Assembly (NCBI GenBank): GCA_963666575.2
Contig: CAXXYG010000021.1
Span: 1 to 64,000 of the forward strand
DNA: 64,000 bases
Source of the DNA: JABMQB01 sp963666575
Lineage (GTDB): Bacteria > Bacteroidota > Bacteroidia > Bacteroidales > Prolixibacteraceae
Reading direction: 5' to 3'
Numbering within the stretch: the stretch's first letter is position 1; every line of letters begins with the position of its first letter. The translations under genes and the position numbers were made by a program. Shown one piece after another: positions 38,047 to 47,216 of this stretch. The notes under the pieces were generated by a model. The model was not told the origin of the DNA, did not search any database, and saw only the letters and a list, made by a program, of their open reading frames with translations.

Positions 38047-40707
38047 CTAAAATTTATCGTAGTAACTTCTACGTTTATCAAGTTTAAGGTCTTTTAATAG
38101 AGTCGATTTGGCATTGATGGTAAAACTATAACTTTTCATATACCCAAAGGGCACAAAATTAAACGACATTTGCCAGCAATGTAAGTCCCGTGTAATATTT
38201 AAAGTAGTAAACGAAAATTCACCGGCCATAATATCGTAATTGGTATTCATCGACAACCGGATGTTTTTAGTCAAACTTGCGCTACCATTTAAACTTAAAG
38301 TCTGCGTAAACCTTCCTTTTTCATATGGATTTGTACGTGAATAATTAAAATTGTAATTAAACCTGATATCCCAGGGAATATTAAAATCGACGTAGTTTGA
38401 ATAATCACCTGGTAATAATTGCTCTTCTTCAACTGCCTGTCTATTTTCCTCCGATTCCTTCTCCCCTTTCTTCGACTTAAACGACATACCAAATGAAAGA
38501 TTGGCACGGGTCAACCTTCCTAATTTAGCTAATCCGCTACTCTGACTCCACATATATTTGTGGATGATACGGCCGAGAGAATCAGTAGCATATGGATTTA
38601 AAGTTGTTCCAAAATTAATACTCACACCTTTAATTGTGGTACGCCCTCTGATATTAATGGGCGACAAATTAAGTGAATCGGCAATAAGATTATAGGAGGT
38701 TCCAAAGCTAAGATTATCAAGTATTTTAACTTTTTTATATTTGAGTTCAGTATTGGAGTCAGCTGCTGTATCAGTGGTGTCTTTCATATCCAATACTTTC
38801 ATTTCAAGATTATTAGTCACATTAAGGCTAATTGCCCCTGATGCTCCGCGTGATGGAGCTCCACCATAAATTCCTCCTGTAAAAACATCGTATTCTTCAA
38901 CATGCCCGGTAGAATCGACTTGTACTGTTTGCCAATAACCGTATTTCTCTTTCCCAAAATCAGGATTATAACTAAAACTTAAAGATGGTGTCATTTTGTG
39001 CCTGATACCATCGATCCTTGAGTTTTTGCTTTTGGGTTTATACATCCCGTAAATATTGGTTGATGCACTCAAACTATAATTATATGAGTAAATACGTTTT
39101 AAACCTCTTACGGTATCAGTCCTAACATTATTATATTCCCTTCGAATAGGATCATAATACTCATTTTCAGGATCATAAGTTTGATTAAGGGAGCTAAAAT
39201 ACCACTTTTCGTTGTATCCAAAACTTGGGCTGACATTTATATATTTAAACAAATTAAAATTAGGCAACGATATAGGAATGTTGTGTTTAATTCCATTTTT
39301 CCAGTCAGTAATCAACGATTTTTCGAGCAATTCCGATTCTTTTGAAGTAATACTGTTCCTGAAATTCCCTGAATAATTAAATCCAAACTTTTCATACCAC
39401 TTAATTTTCCCGACTCGTTTTTTCTTTTTGAAAGGGTAAATTTTCTGCATGGTGAATGTCATTTCAGGCAAACTAAGAGAAATGGTTGTATCGGTTGAAT
39501 TCTGTGAATGCCTCATATTCGCCGACATACTAAATGGCGAATTTTCCCAACGTTTTGTATACGATATACTCGACGATTTTTGTGTCCGTAAGTAATTCTG
39601 TGCCGAAAGTGAATTCATTTTATCATAACCACTGGTCGAAAAATTTACACTGGCACTAAACGTACGGTTAGGATTCGCTTTTGCATCCTGACTGTGTGAC
39701 CATGTTACTTGAAACTGAGGGGTTCTTGTAAAAACATCGGTAAATTCTTTTTCGCCATACTTATTCACTGCATACCTAAAATCGAAGTTGCCACTAAACT
39801 TATATTTTAATTTATAATTGGTGTGTAATTTTGTCGCCCATGAGCCTTTTGAATAAATATCACCTCTTACAGCCAGGTCGAAATATTCGCCTGCAGCCCA
39901 ATAATAACCACCCTCACGTAAAAAGAAGCCCCTGTTTTCTTCTTCACCATACGAAGGAATTAAAACTCCCGATGAATAGGTAGTGGAATTAGGGAAATAC
40001 CCAAATGGCAGTACAGGAAAATAAATTGGGAAATCCTCTAAAACCAGCCATGCAGGCCCGGTAATTGTTTTATCGTTCGATATTACTTTGGCTTTGGTTA
40101 AATGAAGGTAAAAATGAGGATGGTCGGCATCACATGTTGAATACTTCCCGTTTTTCATTAAAAAGGTATCACCCGATATTTTTTTTGTAATCTCACCATG
40201 TATAGTGCCTTCACCCTGTTCTGTCACCACATCGGTTATAAGCCCTTTTTGGGTTTCAAAATTATACCTTAATGTCTTTGATTTGAATTCCTCCTGCCCG
40301 TCTTTAAACTCAGGAGCTCCAATAACCGCCCCCGTTGTATCAGTAAAACCTTCAGCAAATACTTCTTTAGTTTCAAGGTCCAATTCAATGTAATAGGCTT
40401 TTAGTTCGATTGACTGGTAGGTTACCATCGAATTATTGTACAGATAAACTTTCTGCCCATCAAATGATACGACAATTGAATCCTCAGCGTTATAATCAAT
40501 GGGAGCTTCAATTACAGTAGCTGTAGCTGAATCTACTTCAATTGAATCAAGAGACAGTATTGAATCGGGAGCTATTGACTCGATCCCAAAATATTCTGCC
40601 GGATCAACATTTGTTGGTTGGTCGATAATTTGCGGTAGAATTTTTTCTTGAGCCAGGCTTATGCCCGAAACAATAAAAAGTATATATGTTATTAATAATT
40701 TATACAA
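38047..40707 (-). CDS. lptD: LPS-assembly outer membrane protein LptD-like
   Basis: The 886-residue protein has a signal peptide (ending ISLAQ). An OstA/LptA-like beta-jellyroll follows (SFDGQKVYLYNNSMVTYQ, LKAYYIELDLETKEVFAEG). The LptD-type barrel begins with MKNGKYSTCDADHPHFYLHLTKAKVISNDKTITGPAWLVLED in overlapping parts and PFGYFPNSTTYSSGVLIPSYG. It inserts lipopolysaccharide in the outer leaflet with a LptE partner. It is divergent from the amidase gene. Confidence 0.88.
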   Translation of the reverse strand: MYKLLITYILFIVSGISLAQEKILPQIIDQPTNVDPAEYFGIESIAPDSILSLDSIEVDSATATVIEAPIDYNAEDSIVVSFDGQKVYLYNNSMVTYQSIELKAYYIELDLETKEVFAEGFTDTTGAVIGAPEFKDGQEEFKSKTLRYNFETQKGLITDVVTEQGEGTIHGEITKKISGDTFLMKNGKYSTCDADHPHFYLHLTKAKVISNDKTITGPAWLVLEDFPIYFPVLPFGYFPNSTTYSSGVLIPSYGEEENRGFFLREGGYYWAAGEYFDLAVRGDIYSKGSWATKLHTNYKLKYKFSGNFDFRYAVNKYGEKEFTDVFTRTPQFQVTWSHSQDAKANPNRTFSASVNFSTSGYDKMNSLSAQNYLRTQKSSSISYTKRWENSPFSMSANMRHSQNSTDTTISLSLPEMTFTMQKIYPFKKKKRVGKIKWYEKFGFNYSGNFRNSITSKESELLEKSLITDWKNGIKHNIPISLPNFNLFKYINVSPSFGYNEKWYFSSLNQTYDPENEYYDPIRREYNNVRTDTVRGLKRIYSYNYSLSASTNIYGMYKPKSKNSRIDGIRHKMTPSLSFSYNPDFGKEKYGYWQTVQVDSTGHVEEYDVFTGGIYGGAPSRGASGAISLNVTNNLEMKVLDMKDTTDTAADSNTELKYKKVKILDNLSFGTSYNLIADSLNLSPINIRGRTTIKGVSINFGTTLNPYATDSLGRIIHKYMWSQSSGLAKLGRLTRANLSFGMSFKSKKGEKESEENRQAVEEEQLLPGDYSNYVDFNIPWDIRFNYNFNYSRTNPYEKGRFTQTLSLNGSASLTKNIRLSMNTNYDIMAGEFSFTTLNITRDLHCWQMSFNFVPFGYMKSYSFTINAKSTLLKDLKLDKRRSYYDKF

Positions 40708-40837
40708 TATGTATTTTTCTGTTTTCTTTACTAAAAGATGGCTTGGTGTGCAAAAATATAAATAAGGGCATTACAAAAGAGCTAAAAAATGTAAAATAAT
40801 TTTAATATTTCTATTTTTGTTCCGAAACTTACTGCAA

Positions 40838-42409
40838 ATGAATATACAAATAGATAAAAATCCAGCTTTTATATTTTTCTTAACCTTCATTTTACTTTTT
40901 ATTCCTTTTTTTGAAGCGAACTCTTTCTCTAAAAATGATTCAAAACTGAACATTGTAGTCATCGACCCGGGCCACGGAGGTAGAGACCCTGGTGCAAACA
41001 CTTCAGGGGTTGATGAAAAAGACATTGTTTTAAGCATAGCTTTAAAAGTTGGTAATTACATAAAAAATAATTTCCCCGATGTAAAAGTTATCTATACCAG
41101 ATCGTCCGATGTTTTTATCCCACTAAACCGAAGGGCTGAAATTGCCAATAAAAACAAAGCCGACCTATTTATCTCTATCCATGCAAATTCACTAAAAAGT
41201 ACCGCTTTTTCCGGAACCGAAACGTTTGTATTGGGGCATCACCGCAGCCAGGACAACCTTGATGTTGCAAAAAAGGAAAACTCAGTTATACTTTTAGAAG
41301 AGGATTATACAACTACGTATGAGAGATTTGACCCTAATTCATCAGAATCGTATATAATGTTCGAATTTCTTCGAAACGAATATTTTGACCAAAGTGTTGA
41401 TTTTGCAGGGCTTGTACAATCTCAATTCAGAGAAAAAGCAAAACGAAAAGATAGAGGGGTTAAACAAGCTGGCTTCTTGGTATTACGCGAAACTGCTATG
41501 CCTAGCGTACTCGTTGAAGTTGGATATATTACTAATAAATCTGAACGCGACTACATGTCAAGCGAAACCGGAAAAACAAACCTGGCCTCTTCTATTTACA
41601 GGGCTTTTCGCGATTATAAAATACGCTTTGAATCAAAAAGTAATTTTGGCCTTACCACTCAAAACAACCCTGATATAAATAAATCGGAAGTAAATAATCC
41701 TGTTGTAAAAACGCCTGTTTCAAACAACTCAATTAAACCAAATCAGAACTCAATTAATACTAAACAAAAAAACAATAGTGTAGAAAAGCCAGATGATAAA
41801 ATCAGTTCGCCAATATCAACAAACATTCAGCAACCTGTTAAAAAACCTCAGCAAGACAAAAAAAGTGGGGCAATAGCTTTAAATACAAAAGAAAACAAAA
41901 TCAAAACGAGCCTCACTCCCACTCCAGAAACTAAAACCACTCAAGCATCAAAAAAACAATCAATTAAAGTTGCTTCTAAAATAAAAACACAAGAAAAAGC
42001 TGATATTAAAACCAACAAAGAATCAACCATAGAAAAACCTAAACAATCGGTTTTAAAATCAAAAAAACGTACCCCTTCAACTCCAGCATTAAAAACACCC
42101 GATAAAAAATCACCAATTCCAATAAATTCTAAAACCAAGCCCGAAATTATATTCAGCATACAAGTTGCAGTAACTACAAAATTAGTAAAAACTGACCCTG
42201 CAAATTTTAAAGGGCAAGAAGGAATATTCCACAAAATTGTCGATAATCGCAATAAATACTTTTACGGAAAGTTTGATAATTATACAAGTGCTCATAAGGC
42301 ATTAATAACAATCAGAAGTAAATTTCACGATGCATTTATGGTAGCATTCGAAAACAACAAATCAATTAGCTTAGCCGAAGCACGGTTAAAATTAAGTAAT
42401 AAACCGTAA
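40838..42409 (+). CDS. N-acetylmuramoyl-L-alanine amidase (AmiC type)
   Basis: About 523 residues from ATG 40838; the ORF can be extended to a TTG at 40817, but a -7 box TATTTTTG (40812-40819) overlaps that start. A hydrophobic leader (residues about 9-30) is followed by an Amidase_3 domain: VIDPGHGGRDPGA (zinc His), RAEIANKNKADLFISIHANS (His), and VLVEVGYITNKSERDYM (Glu). A long Lys/Thr/Pro-rich linker leads to a C-terminal SPOR-like domain (FSIQVAV...YFYGKFDNYTSAHKAL). It cuts the amide bond between muramic acid and stem peptide in daughter-cell separation. Confidence 0.92.
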   Translation: MNIQIDKNPAFIFFLTFILLFIPFFEANSFSKNDSKLNIVVIDPGHGGRDPGANTSGVDEKDIVLSIALKVGNYIKNNFPDVKVIYTRSSDVFIPLNRRAEIANKNKADLFISIHANSLKSTAFSGTETFVLGHHRSQDNLDVAKKENSVILLEEDYTTTYERFDPNSSESYIMFEFLRNEYFDQSVDFAGLVQSQFREKAKRKDRGVKQAGFLVLRETAMPSVLVEVGYITNKSERDYMSSETGKTNLASSIYRAFRDYKIRFESKSNFGLTTQNNPDINKSEVNNPVVKTPVSNNSIKPNQNSINTKQKNNSVEKPDDKISSPISTNIQQPVKKPQQDKKSGAIALNTKENKIKTSLTPTPETKTTQASKKQSIKVASKIKTQEKADIKTNKESTIEKPKQSVLKSKKRTPSTPALKTPDKKSPIPINSKTKPEIIFSIQVAVTTKLVKTDPANFKGQEGIFHKIVDNRNKYFYGKFDNYTSAHKALITIRSKFHDAFMVAFENNKSISLAEARLKLSNKP

Positions 42410-42432
42410 CTTTGTAATAAAACATCCGAACA

Positions 42433-43689
42433 ATGAAAATTACTAAATATAGCAAACTTGGATTATTAATGGTTTTTACCATTACCGTTTTTATATGGGG
42501 AATGAGCTATTTAAAAGGGCACGATTTTTTCAAACGGACAAACTACTACCACACAATATATGATAGAGTTGACGGGCTAAATGAATCAAGTGCTGTGACG
42601 CTAAATGGGTATAAAGTGGGACAAGTTCGGAAAATCAGTTTTTCCAACGATGGAACTGGCAGATTGATTGTTACCTATATGGTAAGCGCTTCATTTAAAA
42701 TCCCTAAAGCTTCTGTTGCACAAATTGTAAGTAGCGATATTATGGGAACAAAATCAATAAAACTGGTTTTTAACCCTAATAAAGAAGTTTACATTTCAAA
42801 CGACACTATTCCCGGCGCAATTGAAAGTGGACTAAAAGAACAAGTCAGCCTGCAAGTACTACCAATTAAAACCAAAGCCGAACAATTGTTAGCTACGGTC
42901 GATTCGGCTATTACCATCCTAACAGTAATATTTAACGAAGATGCCCGCGACAATCTTACTCAAAGTTTTGAAAACATTAATAAAACTGTTTCCAACATTG
43001 AAAAAGCCTCGGAAGACCTTCAACTAATTGTATCATCCGAAAAAGGGAATATTCAAAACGTAATTGGAAATATCAATGAAATTAGTGAATCGCTGAAAAA
43101 CAATACCGGTAAATTTGACAATGTAATGAAAAACCTGTCAAATTTAACCGACTCACTGTCAACTATTTCATTTACACCAATAGCCGAATCAATTGCAAAT
43201 GTTGTCACCGAAATCGAAAAAATTGTTGAAACACTTAATTCAGACAAAGGAACTGCTGGTAAATTAATTAATGACCCCACATTATATACTAATCTCGAGG
43301 AGCTCACAAATAATCTGGATAAGTTACTAAAAGACATCAGAATGAATCCAAAACGTTACGTACATTTTGCGGCTCTTGACCTTGGCAAAGAAATATACCT
43401 ATCACCTTCACCAAATAAAAATTCAGGCAACATCATTTTTAAAGTTAATTTATTATCCTCTCCTAATAAAATTTCTACTGAATCTGAAATTTTTGAAGGG
43501 CTGGGCCAAATTGAAGAAAATATAACAGCGGGAGTTTACAATTATTTAATAGGTGCTGAAAAAAAATATGAAGATATTGATCTAATATTCGAAAATACTA
43601 AAGAGAAATTTCCGGATGCCAGAATCATTTCCTTCAAAAATGGGAAAGCAATACGACTTGAGAGAGCATTAAAATTAATGGAGAAATGA
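42433..43689 (+). CDS. mlaD: MlaD-family (MCE) lipid transport protein
   Basis: The 418-residue protein has one N-terminal membrane helix (LGLLMVFTITVFIWGMSYL), an MCE domain (YHTIYDRVDGLNESSAVTLNGYKVGQVRKI...DIMGTKSIKLVF), and a long helical/coiled C-terminal part. MlaD rings move phospholipids between membranes. MlaE and MlaF partners are not adjacent. It follows the amidase by 23 bp. Confidence 0.9.
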   Translation: MKITKYSKLGLLMVFTITVFIWGMSYLKGHDFFKRTNYYHTIYDRVDGLNESSAVTLNGYKVGQVRKISFSNDGTGRLIVTYMVSASFKIPKASVAQIVSSDIMGTKSIKLVFNPNKEVYISNDTIPGAIESGLKEQVSLQVLPIKTKAEQLLATVDSAITILTVIFNEDARDNLTQSFENINKTVSNIEKASEDLQLIVSSEKGNIQNVIGNINEISESLKNNTGKFDNVMKNLSNLTDSLSTISFTPIAESIANVVTEIEKIVETLNSDKGTAGKLINDPTLYTNLEELTNNLDKLLKDIRMNPKRYVHFAALDLGKEIYLSPSPNKNSGNIIFKVNLLSSPNKISTESEIFEGLGQIEENITAGVYNYLIGAEKKYEDIDLIFENTKEKFPDARIISFKNGKAIRLERALKLMEK

Positions 43690-43792
43690 AACACCAATTG
43701 TTAATAACTCAATCACAGCACAGCCCACATGATTGCAAATACCTAAAAAACAGAATTTCAAGAAACCCATTAAGCACCAACGCCCTGTGTGC

Positions 43793-43837
43793 CAGGACTT
43801 TAAAAAATTAAAAAAAATATTATTTTTTAAAGTCCTG
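43793..43837. repeat. AT-rich 16-bp inverted repeat upstream of dnaA
   Basis: CAGGACTTTAAAAAAT (43793-43808) and ATTTTTTAAAGTCCTG (43822-43837) are exact inverted copies with a 13-nt A-rich loop, about 140 bp before the dnaA start. No T-tail follows, so a terminator is less likely than a regulatory or unwinding element. No clear DnaA box (TTATCCACA) cluster is seen in this gap. Confidence 0.7.
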
Positions 43838-43974
43838 ATAAAGAAATCGATATACTATAAATGACAAAGTCAAGGCCAAAATGATTTTTTTTTATGCTTT
43901 TTTTTAGCAAAATTTGTTGAAGGGAAATCATAAGGGGAATAAATTTTTGTCGAACCACATACTGGCTTTTAAAG

Positions 43975-45408
43975 ATGAGTAAAGAGCAAAATGTTGCGTG
44001 GGATAAATGCATGTCTATAATAAAAGACAATGTACCTACTAGTAGCTTTAAAACATGGTTTGAACCGATTGAACCGGTCAAACTACACGAAAAGATTTTA
44101 ACAATTCAAGTACCAAGTGCATTCTTCTATGAATACCTTGAAGAACAATACATAGACATTTTACGAAAAACTCTCAGAAAAATACTCGGGGAGGGAGCAA
44201 AACTCGAGTATAATGTAGTAGTGGGCGGAAAAAATAATTCTGGCGCGGCTCCGTATACAGTTAAATACCCAACAAATACGAACAGTAAAATTCAAAATAA
44301 ACCGTTAACTGTACCTTTAAAATCCGACGAAAAATCATCAATTAAAAATCCGTTTATTATTCCGGGAATTCAAAAACTTCATATTGACCCTCAGTTAAAG
44401 CCGGATAATACATTTGAAAACTTTGTTGAAGGTGATTGCAACCGGCTGGCACGAAGTGCGGGTTATGCAGTTGCGCAGAATCCCGGAGGTACAGCATTTA
44501 ACCCATTAATGATATACGGGAACTCTGGATTAGGAAAAACGCACCTGGCCCAGGCTATTGGAATTGAAGCCAAAGAAAAATTCCCCGATAAGGTTGTATT
44601 GTATGTTAATGCCAACAAATTCCAAACTCAATTTACCGAGGCAACACGAAATAATAACCGTAATGATTTTTTGAATTTTTACCAGATGATTGACATCCTC
44701 ATACTTGACGATGTACATGAATTTGCAGGAAAAGAAAAAACACAAGAAACATTTTTCCATATTTTTAACCAATTACACCAATCAGGCAAACAGCTTATTT
44801 TAACTTCCGACAAACCACCTATTGAGTTAAAAGGAATGGAACAAAGGCTGTTGTCGCGGTTTAAATGGGGATTAACTGCCGACCTGATTGTTCCTGATTT
44901 TGAAACAAGGATGGAAATCTTAAAACGTAAAGTTTACAAAGATGGCATCCAACTGAGCGAAGAAGTATTGGAATACATTGCTTCGCATATTTCGAACAAT
45001 GTTAGAGAACTTGAAGGTGCCCTGGTTTCATTATTGGCTCAATCAATGCTGAACAAAAAAGAGATAACTCTTGATTTAGCAAGCAAGCTGGTTAATAAGC
45101 TGGTTAAAAATTCAAAAAGGGAATTGTCTATCGAATACATTTCGAAAGTGGTGTGCGACTATTTTAACATGCCGGTAGAATCGCTCCAGGCAAAAACCAG
45201 GAAAAGGGAAATTGTACAAGCCAGGCAAATTGCCATGTATTTCTCCAAAAGCCTTACAAAATATTCGCTGGCTAGTATTGGAGCCCAAATTGGAAATAAA
45301 GACCATGCTACTGTACTTCATGCCTGCAAAACTGTCACCAACCTAAAAGATACTGATAAAAACTTCAGGCAATTTGTTGACGACATAGAGAAAAAATTAA
45401 AAATGTAA
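43975..45408 (+). CDS. dnaA: chromosomal replication initiator DnaA
   Basis: The 477-residue protein has the N-terminal domain (AWDKCMSIIKDNVPTSSFKTWFEPI), Walker A GNSGLGKTHLAQAIG, Walker B ILILDDVHEF, arginine-finger region LLSRFKWGL, and the DNA-binding signature IGNKDHATVLHACKTV. It binds DnaA boxes and opens the origin. A terminator follows at 45415. Confidence 0.98.
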   Translation: MSKEQNVAWDKCMSIIKDNVPTSSFKTWFEPIEPVKLHEKILTIQVPSAFFYEYLEEQYIDILRKTLRKILGEGAKLEYNVVVGGKNNSGAAPYTVKYPTNTNSKIQNKPLTVPLKSDEKSSIKNPFIIPGIQKLHIDPQLKPDNTFENFVEGDCNRLARSAGYAVAQNPGGTAFNPLMIYGNSGLGKTHLAQAIGIEAKEKFPDKVVLYVNANKFQTQFTEATRNNNRNDFLNFYQMIDILILDDVHEFAGKEKTQETFFHIFNQLHQSGKQLILTSDKPPIELKGMEQRLLSRFKWGLTADLIVPDFETRMEILKRKVYKDGIQLSEEVLEYIASHISNNVRELEGALVSLLAQSMLNKKEITLDLASKLVNKLVKNSKRELSIEYISKVVCDYFNMPVESLQAKTRKREIVQARQIAMYFSKSLTKYSLASIGAQIGNKDHATVLHACKTVTNLKDTDKNFRQFVDDIEKKLKM

Positions 45409-45414
45409 CAAAAA

Positions 45415-45438
45415 AGCAGGTTCAGGCCTGCTTTTTTT
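45415..45438 (+). terminator. dnaA terminator
   Basis: AGCAGG (45415-45420) pairs with CCTGCT (45427-45432) with loop TTCAGG, followed by a T run. The next gene starts only 13 bp further, so that gene needs read-through or a promoter inside dnaA. Confidence 0.85.
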
Positions 45439-45450
45439 ATATCCATAAGT

Positions 45451-46314
45451 ATGCTCTTTTTAATTGCTTGTGTTATTTCAACCTCACTTATTTTTGTAAT
45501 TTTTAAACTGGCAAAAAAATTCAACTGCCATCTTTTTAATATAATCCTCATCAATTATTTTGTAGCCACTTTTTTAGGGCTGGCATTTTTGCTTCAATTT
45601 GATATTTCAGCAATCGATGCCAAAAGTCAATGGTTACCATTTTCAGTAATAGTAGGAATACTTTTTGCTGGAATGTTCTTTTTTATTGGAATATCATCGC
45701 AAAAAGCTGGAGTGGCTGTTACATCACTTGCCAATAAAATTTCGATGGTATTTCCCATCTTGTTTTCTATTTTAATCTTTCATGAAAAAACATCGGGATT
45801 AAAAATTGTGGGTTTAAGCTTAGCTTTTGTAGCCGTGGTTTTAATATTGACTAAAAAAAACAACCAAAAAATCGATAAAACAACCTTCTTCCTCCCAATT
45901 ATTATATTTGTTGGTAGCGGACTAATTGATACTATAGTAAAGTATGCGCAGCATTTAAAGGTTTCAGAAAATGAAATTTCACTTTTTACAACATCTGTTT
46001 TTTTTACCGCATTTATTGCCATTCTAATAGCCAACTTTGTTAAAAAAAATGCATTAAAGCATATGTGGAACCAGCCAACTATTATTTTAGGATTGATTCT
46101 GGGTACAGTGAATTATGGCTCTCTCTATTTTTTAATGATGGCTCTACAGTTCGGGAACCTCGACAGTTCGCTTGTATTTGCCATCAATAACATGTCGATT
46201 GTAGCCTTAACTACAATTATTGGTTTTTTCGTATTTAATGAACAATTAAATAAAACTAATTTTGCTGGAATAATAATTGCGCTTGCCAGTATGTATTTAC
46301 TGACTTTTTACTAA
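45451..46314 (+). CDS. DMT/EamA-family transporter
   Basis: The 287-residue membrane protein has about 10 hydrophobic helices in two EamA-type repeats (ISTSLIFVIFKLAKKF..., and TIILGLILGTVNYGSLYFLMMALQFGNLDSSLVFAINNMSIV split over the second half). The substrate is unknown; the fold exports or imports metabolites. It ends 3 bp before yigZ. Confidence 0.85.
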   Translation: MLFLIACVISTSLIFVIFKLAKKFNCHLFNIILINYFVATFLGLAFLLQFDISAIDAKSQWLPFSVIVGILFAGMFFFIGISSQKAGVAVTSLANKISMVFPILFSILIFHEKTSGLKIVGLSLAFVAVVLILTKKNNQKIDKTTFFLPIIIFVGSGLIDTIVKYAQHLKVSENEISLFTTSVFFTAFIAILIANFVKKNALKHMWNQPTIILGLILGTVNYGSLYFLMMALQFGNLDSSLVFAINNMSIVALTTIIGFFVFNEQLNKTNFAGIIIALASMYLLTFY

Positions 46315-46317
46315 ACA

Positions 46318-46920
46318 ATGAACGATACTTACAATACCATAATATCCAAATCGGAAGGGAATTTCAAGGACAAAGGAAGCAAGTTTTTGGCATATGCATT
46401 CCCTGTTTCTACCGAGGAAGAAATAAAAAAAATCATTCAAACTTTAAAAAAAGAGCACCACAGTGCCCGTCACCATTGTTATGCATGGAGGTTAGGTACC
46501 GAAAAAATCCGTTTCAGGGCAAACGACGATGGCGAACCTTCATCTACAGCAGGAAAACCTATTCTGGGTCAACTTTTGAGTTTTAATGTGACAAATATCA
46601 TGATTGTGGTTGTCCGTTATTTTGGAGGAACATTATTAGGAGTAGGCGGACTCATTAATGCATATAAAAATGCGGCTTCGGATGTGCTTAATAATTGTGA
46701 AATAATCGAACGGAAAATCGAAACCCGTTTTGAAATAAAATTCTCCTATAACGAACTAAACTCAGTAATGCAAATAATTAAAAATGAAAACCTTAACCAA
46801 ATTTCTACCGACTTTAAAGAAAGATGCAAAATTGTATTTTCAGTGCGTCGCTCAGAAGCAAAGGACATACAAATTAAATTCGAATCGTTTTATGGAGTTT
46901 CAATAAAAAAAACCAATTAA
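46318..46920 (+). CDS. yigZ: YigZ/IMPACT-family protein
   Basis: The 200-residue protein shows the UPF0029 signature: SKFLAYAFPVSTEEEI, HHSARHHCYAWRLG, NDDGEPSSTAGKPILGQL, VVVRYFGGTLLGVGGLINAYKNAA, with a C-terminal DUF1949-like part. The family is linked to translation regulation (IMPACT) but its enzymatic role is not settled. Confidence 0.93.
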   Translation: MNDTYNTIISKSEGNFKDKGSKFLAYAFPVSTEEEIKKIIQTLKKEHHSARHHCYAWRLGTEKIRFRANDDGEPSSTAGKPILGQLLSFNVTNIMIVVVRYFGGTLLGVGGLINAYKNAASDVLNNCEIIERKIETRFEIKFSYNELNSVMQIIKNENLNQISTDFKERCKIVFSVRRSEAKDIQIKFESFYGVSIKKTN

Positions 46921-46922
46921 CC

Positions 46923-46976
46923 AAATGTTAATAAAATGGTGATAATTTAACCAACGATTTTTATCTATTAACATTT
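46923..46976. repeat. inverted repeat before the pyrB promoter
   Basis: AAATGTTAATA (46923-46933) and TATTAACATTT (46966-46976) are exact inverted copies 32 bp apart. The second arm lies between the expected -33 and -7 positions of the pyrB promoter, so it could be an operator. Confidence 0.55.
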
Positions 46977-46984
46977 GAATAAAG

Positions 46985-46992
46985 TAAATTTG
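46985..46992 (+). promoter_or_regulatory. pyrB leader promoter -7 box
   Basis: TAAATTTG matches the TAnnTTTG consensus exactly. Transcription would start near 46997-47000, exactly at the first strand of the leader stem. The -33 box is weak. Confidence 0.6.
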
Positions 46993-46996
46993 AATC

Positions 46997-47192
46997 ATGA
47001 TGAAACGTCAGCTATACTGTTTAATTTCAGTAGATGGTGCATTCCTACACCAGGCAAAATTCATTCCCGTTTCCCGTCATTTCATCATAATAAAAATGTA
47101 CATTTTTTTAATTCAACTCTACCGAAAAAGATTTTTCTTTTTCAAAAGTGAAAAACCAGCATTCAGAAACAATTGAATGTTGGTTTTTTTTT
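46997..47192 (+). promoter_or_regulatory. structured pyrBI leader with terminator (attenuator)
   Basis: The predicted RNA can fold a closing stem P1, ATGATGAAA (46997-47005) with TTTCATCAT (47080-47088). It encloses P2 (about 47012-47019 with 47028-47033) and P3 (TGGTG 47035-47039 with CACCA 47048-47052). Downstream is a 15-bp terminator with one G-U pair (47151-47165 with 47174-47188) and a T run to 47192. A small hairpin (TTTTTC 47138-47143 with GAAAAA 47150-47155) overlaps the terminator base and could compete. A 59-codon ORF from 46997 to 47176 also spans the leader and stops inside the terminator, as in the E. coli pyrBI leader peptide. Transcription of pyrB would depend on read-through. 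Confidence 0.65.
47151..47192 (+). terminator. leader terminator before pyrB
   Basis: Stem AAAAACCAGCATTCA / TGAATGTTGGTTTTT with an 8-nt loop (GAAACAAT) and T tail, ending 25 bp before the pyrB start. Placement between promoter and pyrB marks it as an attenuator. Confidence 0.88.
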
Positions 47193-47216
47193 GTGGCATC
47201 AAGAAGAAACATATAT

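Noticed and set aside
40817..40837. A TTG start for the amidase
   Set aside because: It overlaps a perfect -7 promoter box; ATG 40838 precedes the signal segment.
43690..43974. Origin of replication before dnaA
   Set aside because: No cluster of TTATCCACA-like boxes could be found, only an AT-rich inverted repeat.
47148..47216. An N-terminal extension of pyrB from a GTG
   Set aside because: It lies in the leader terminator hairpin, and the family start matches MKKKDLISI at 47217.
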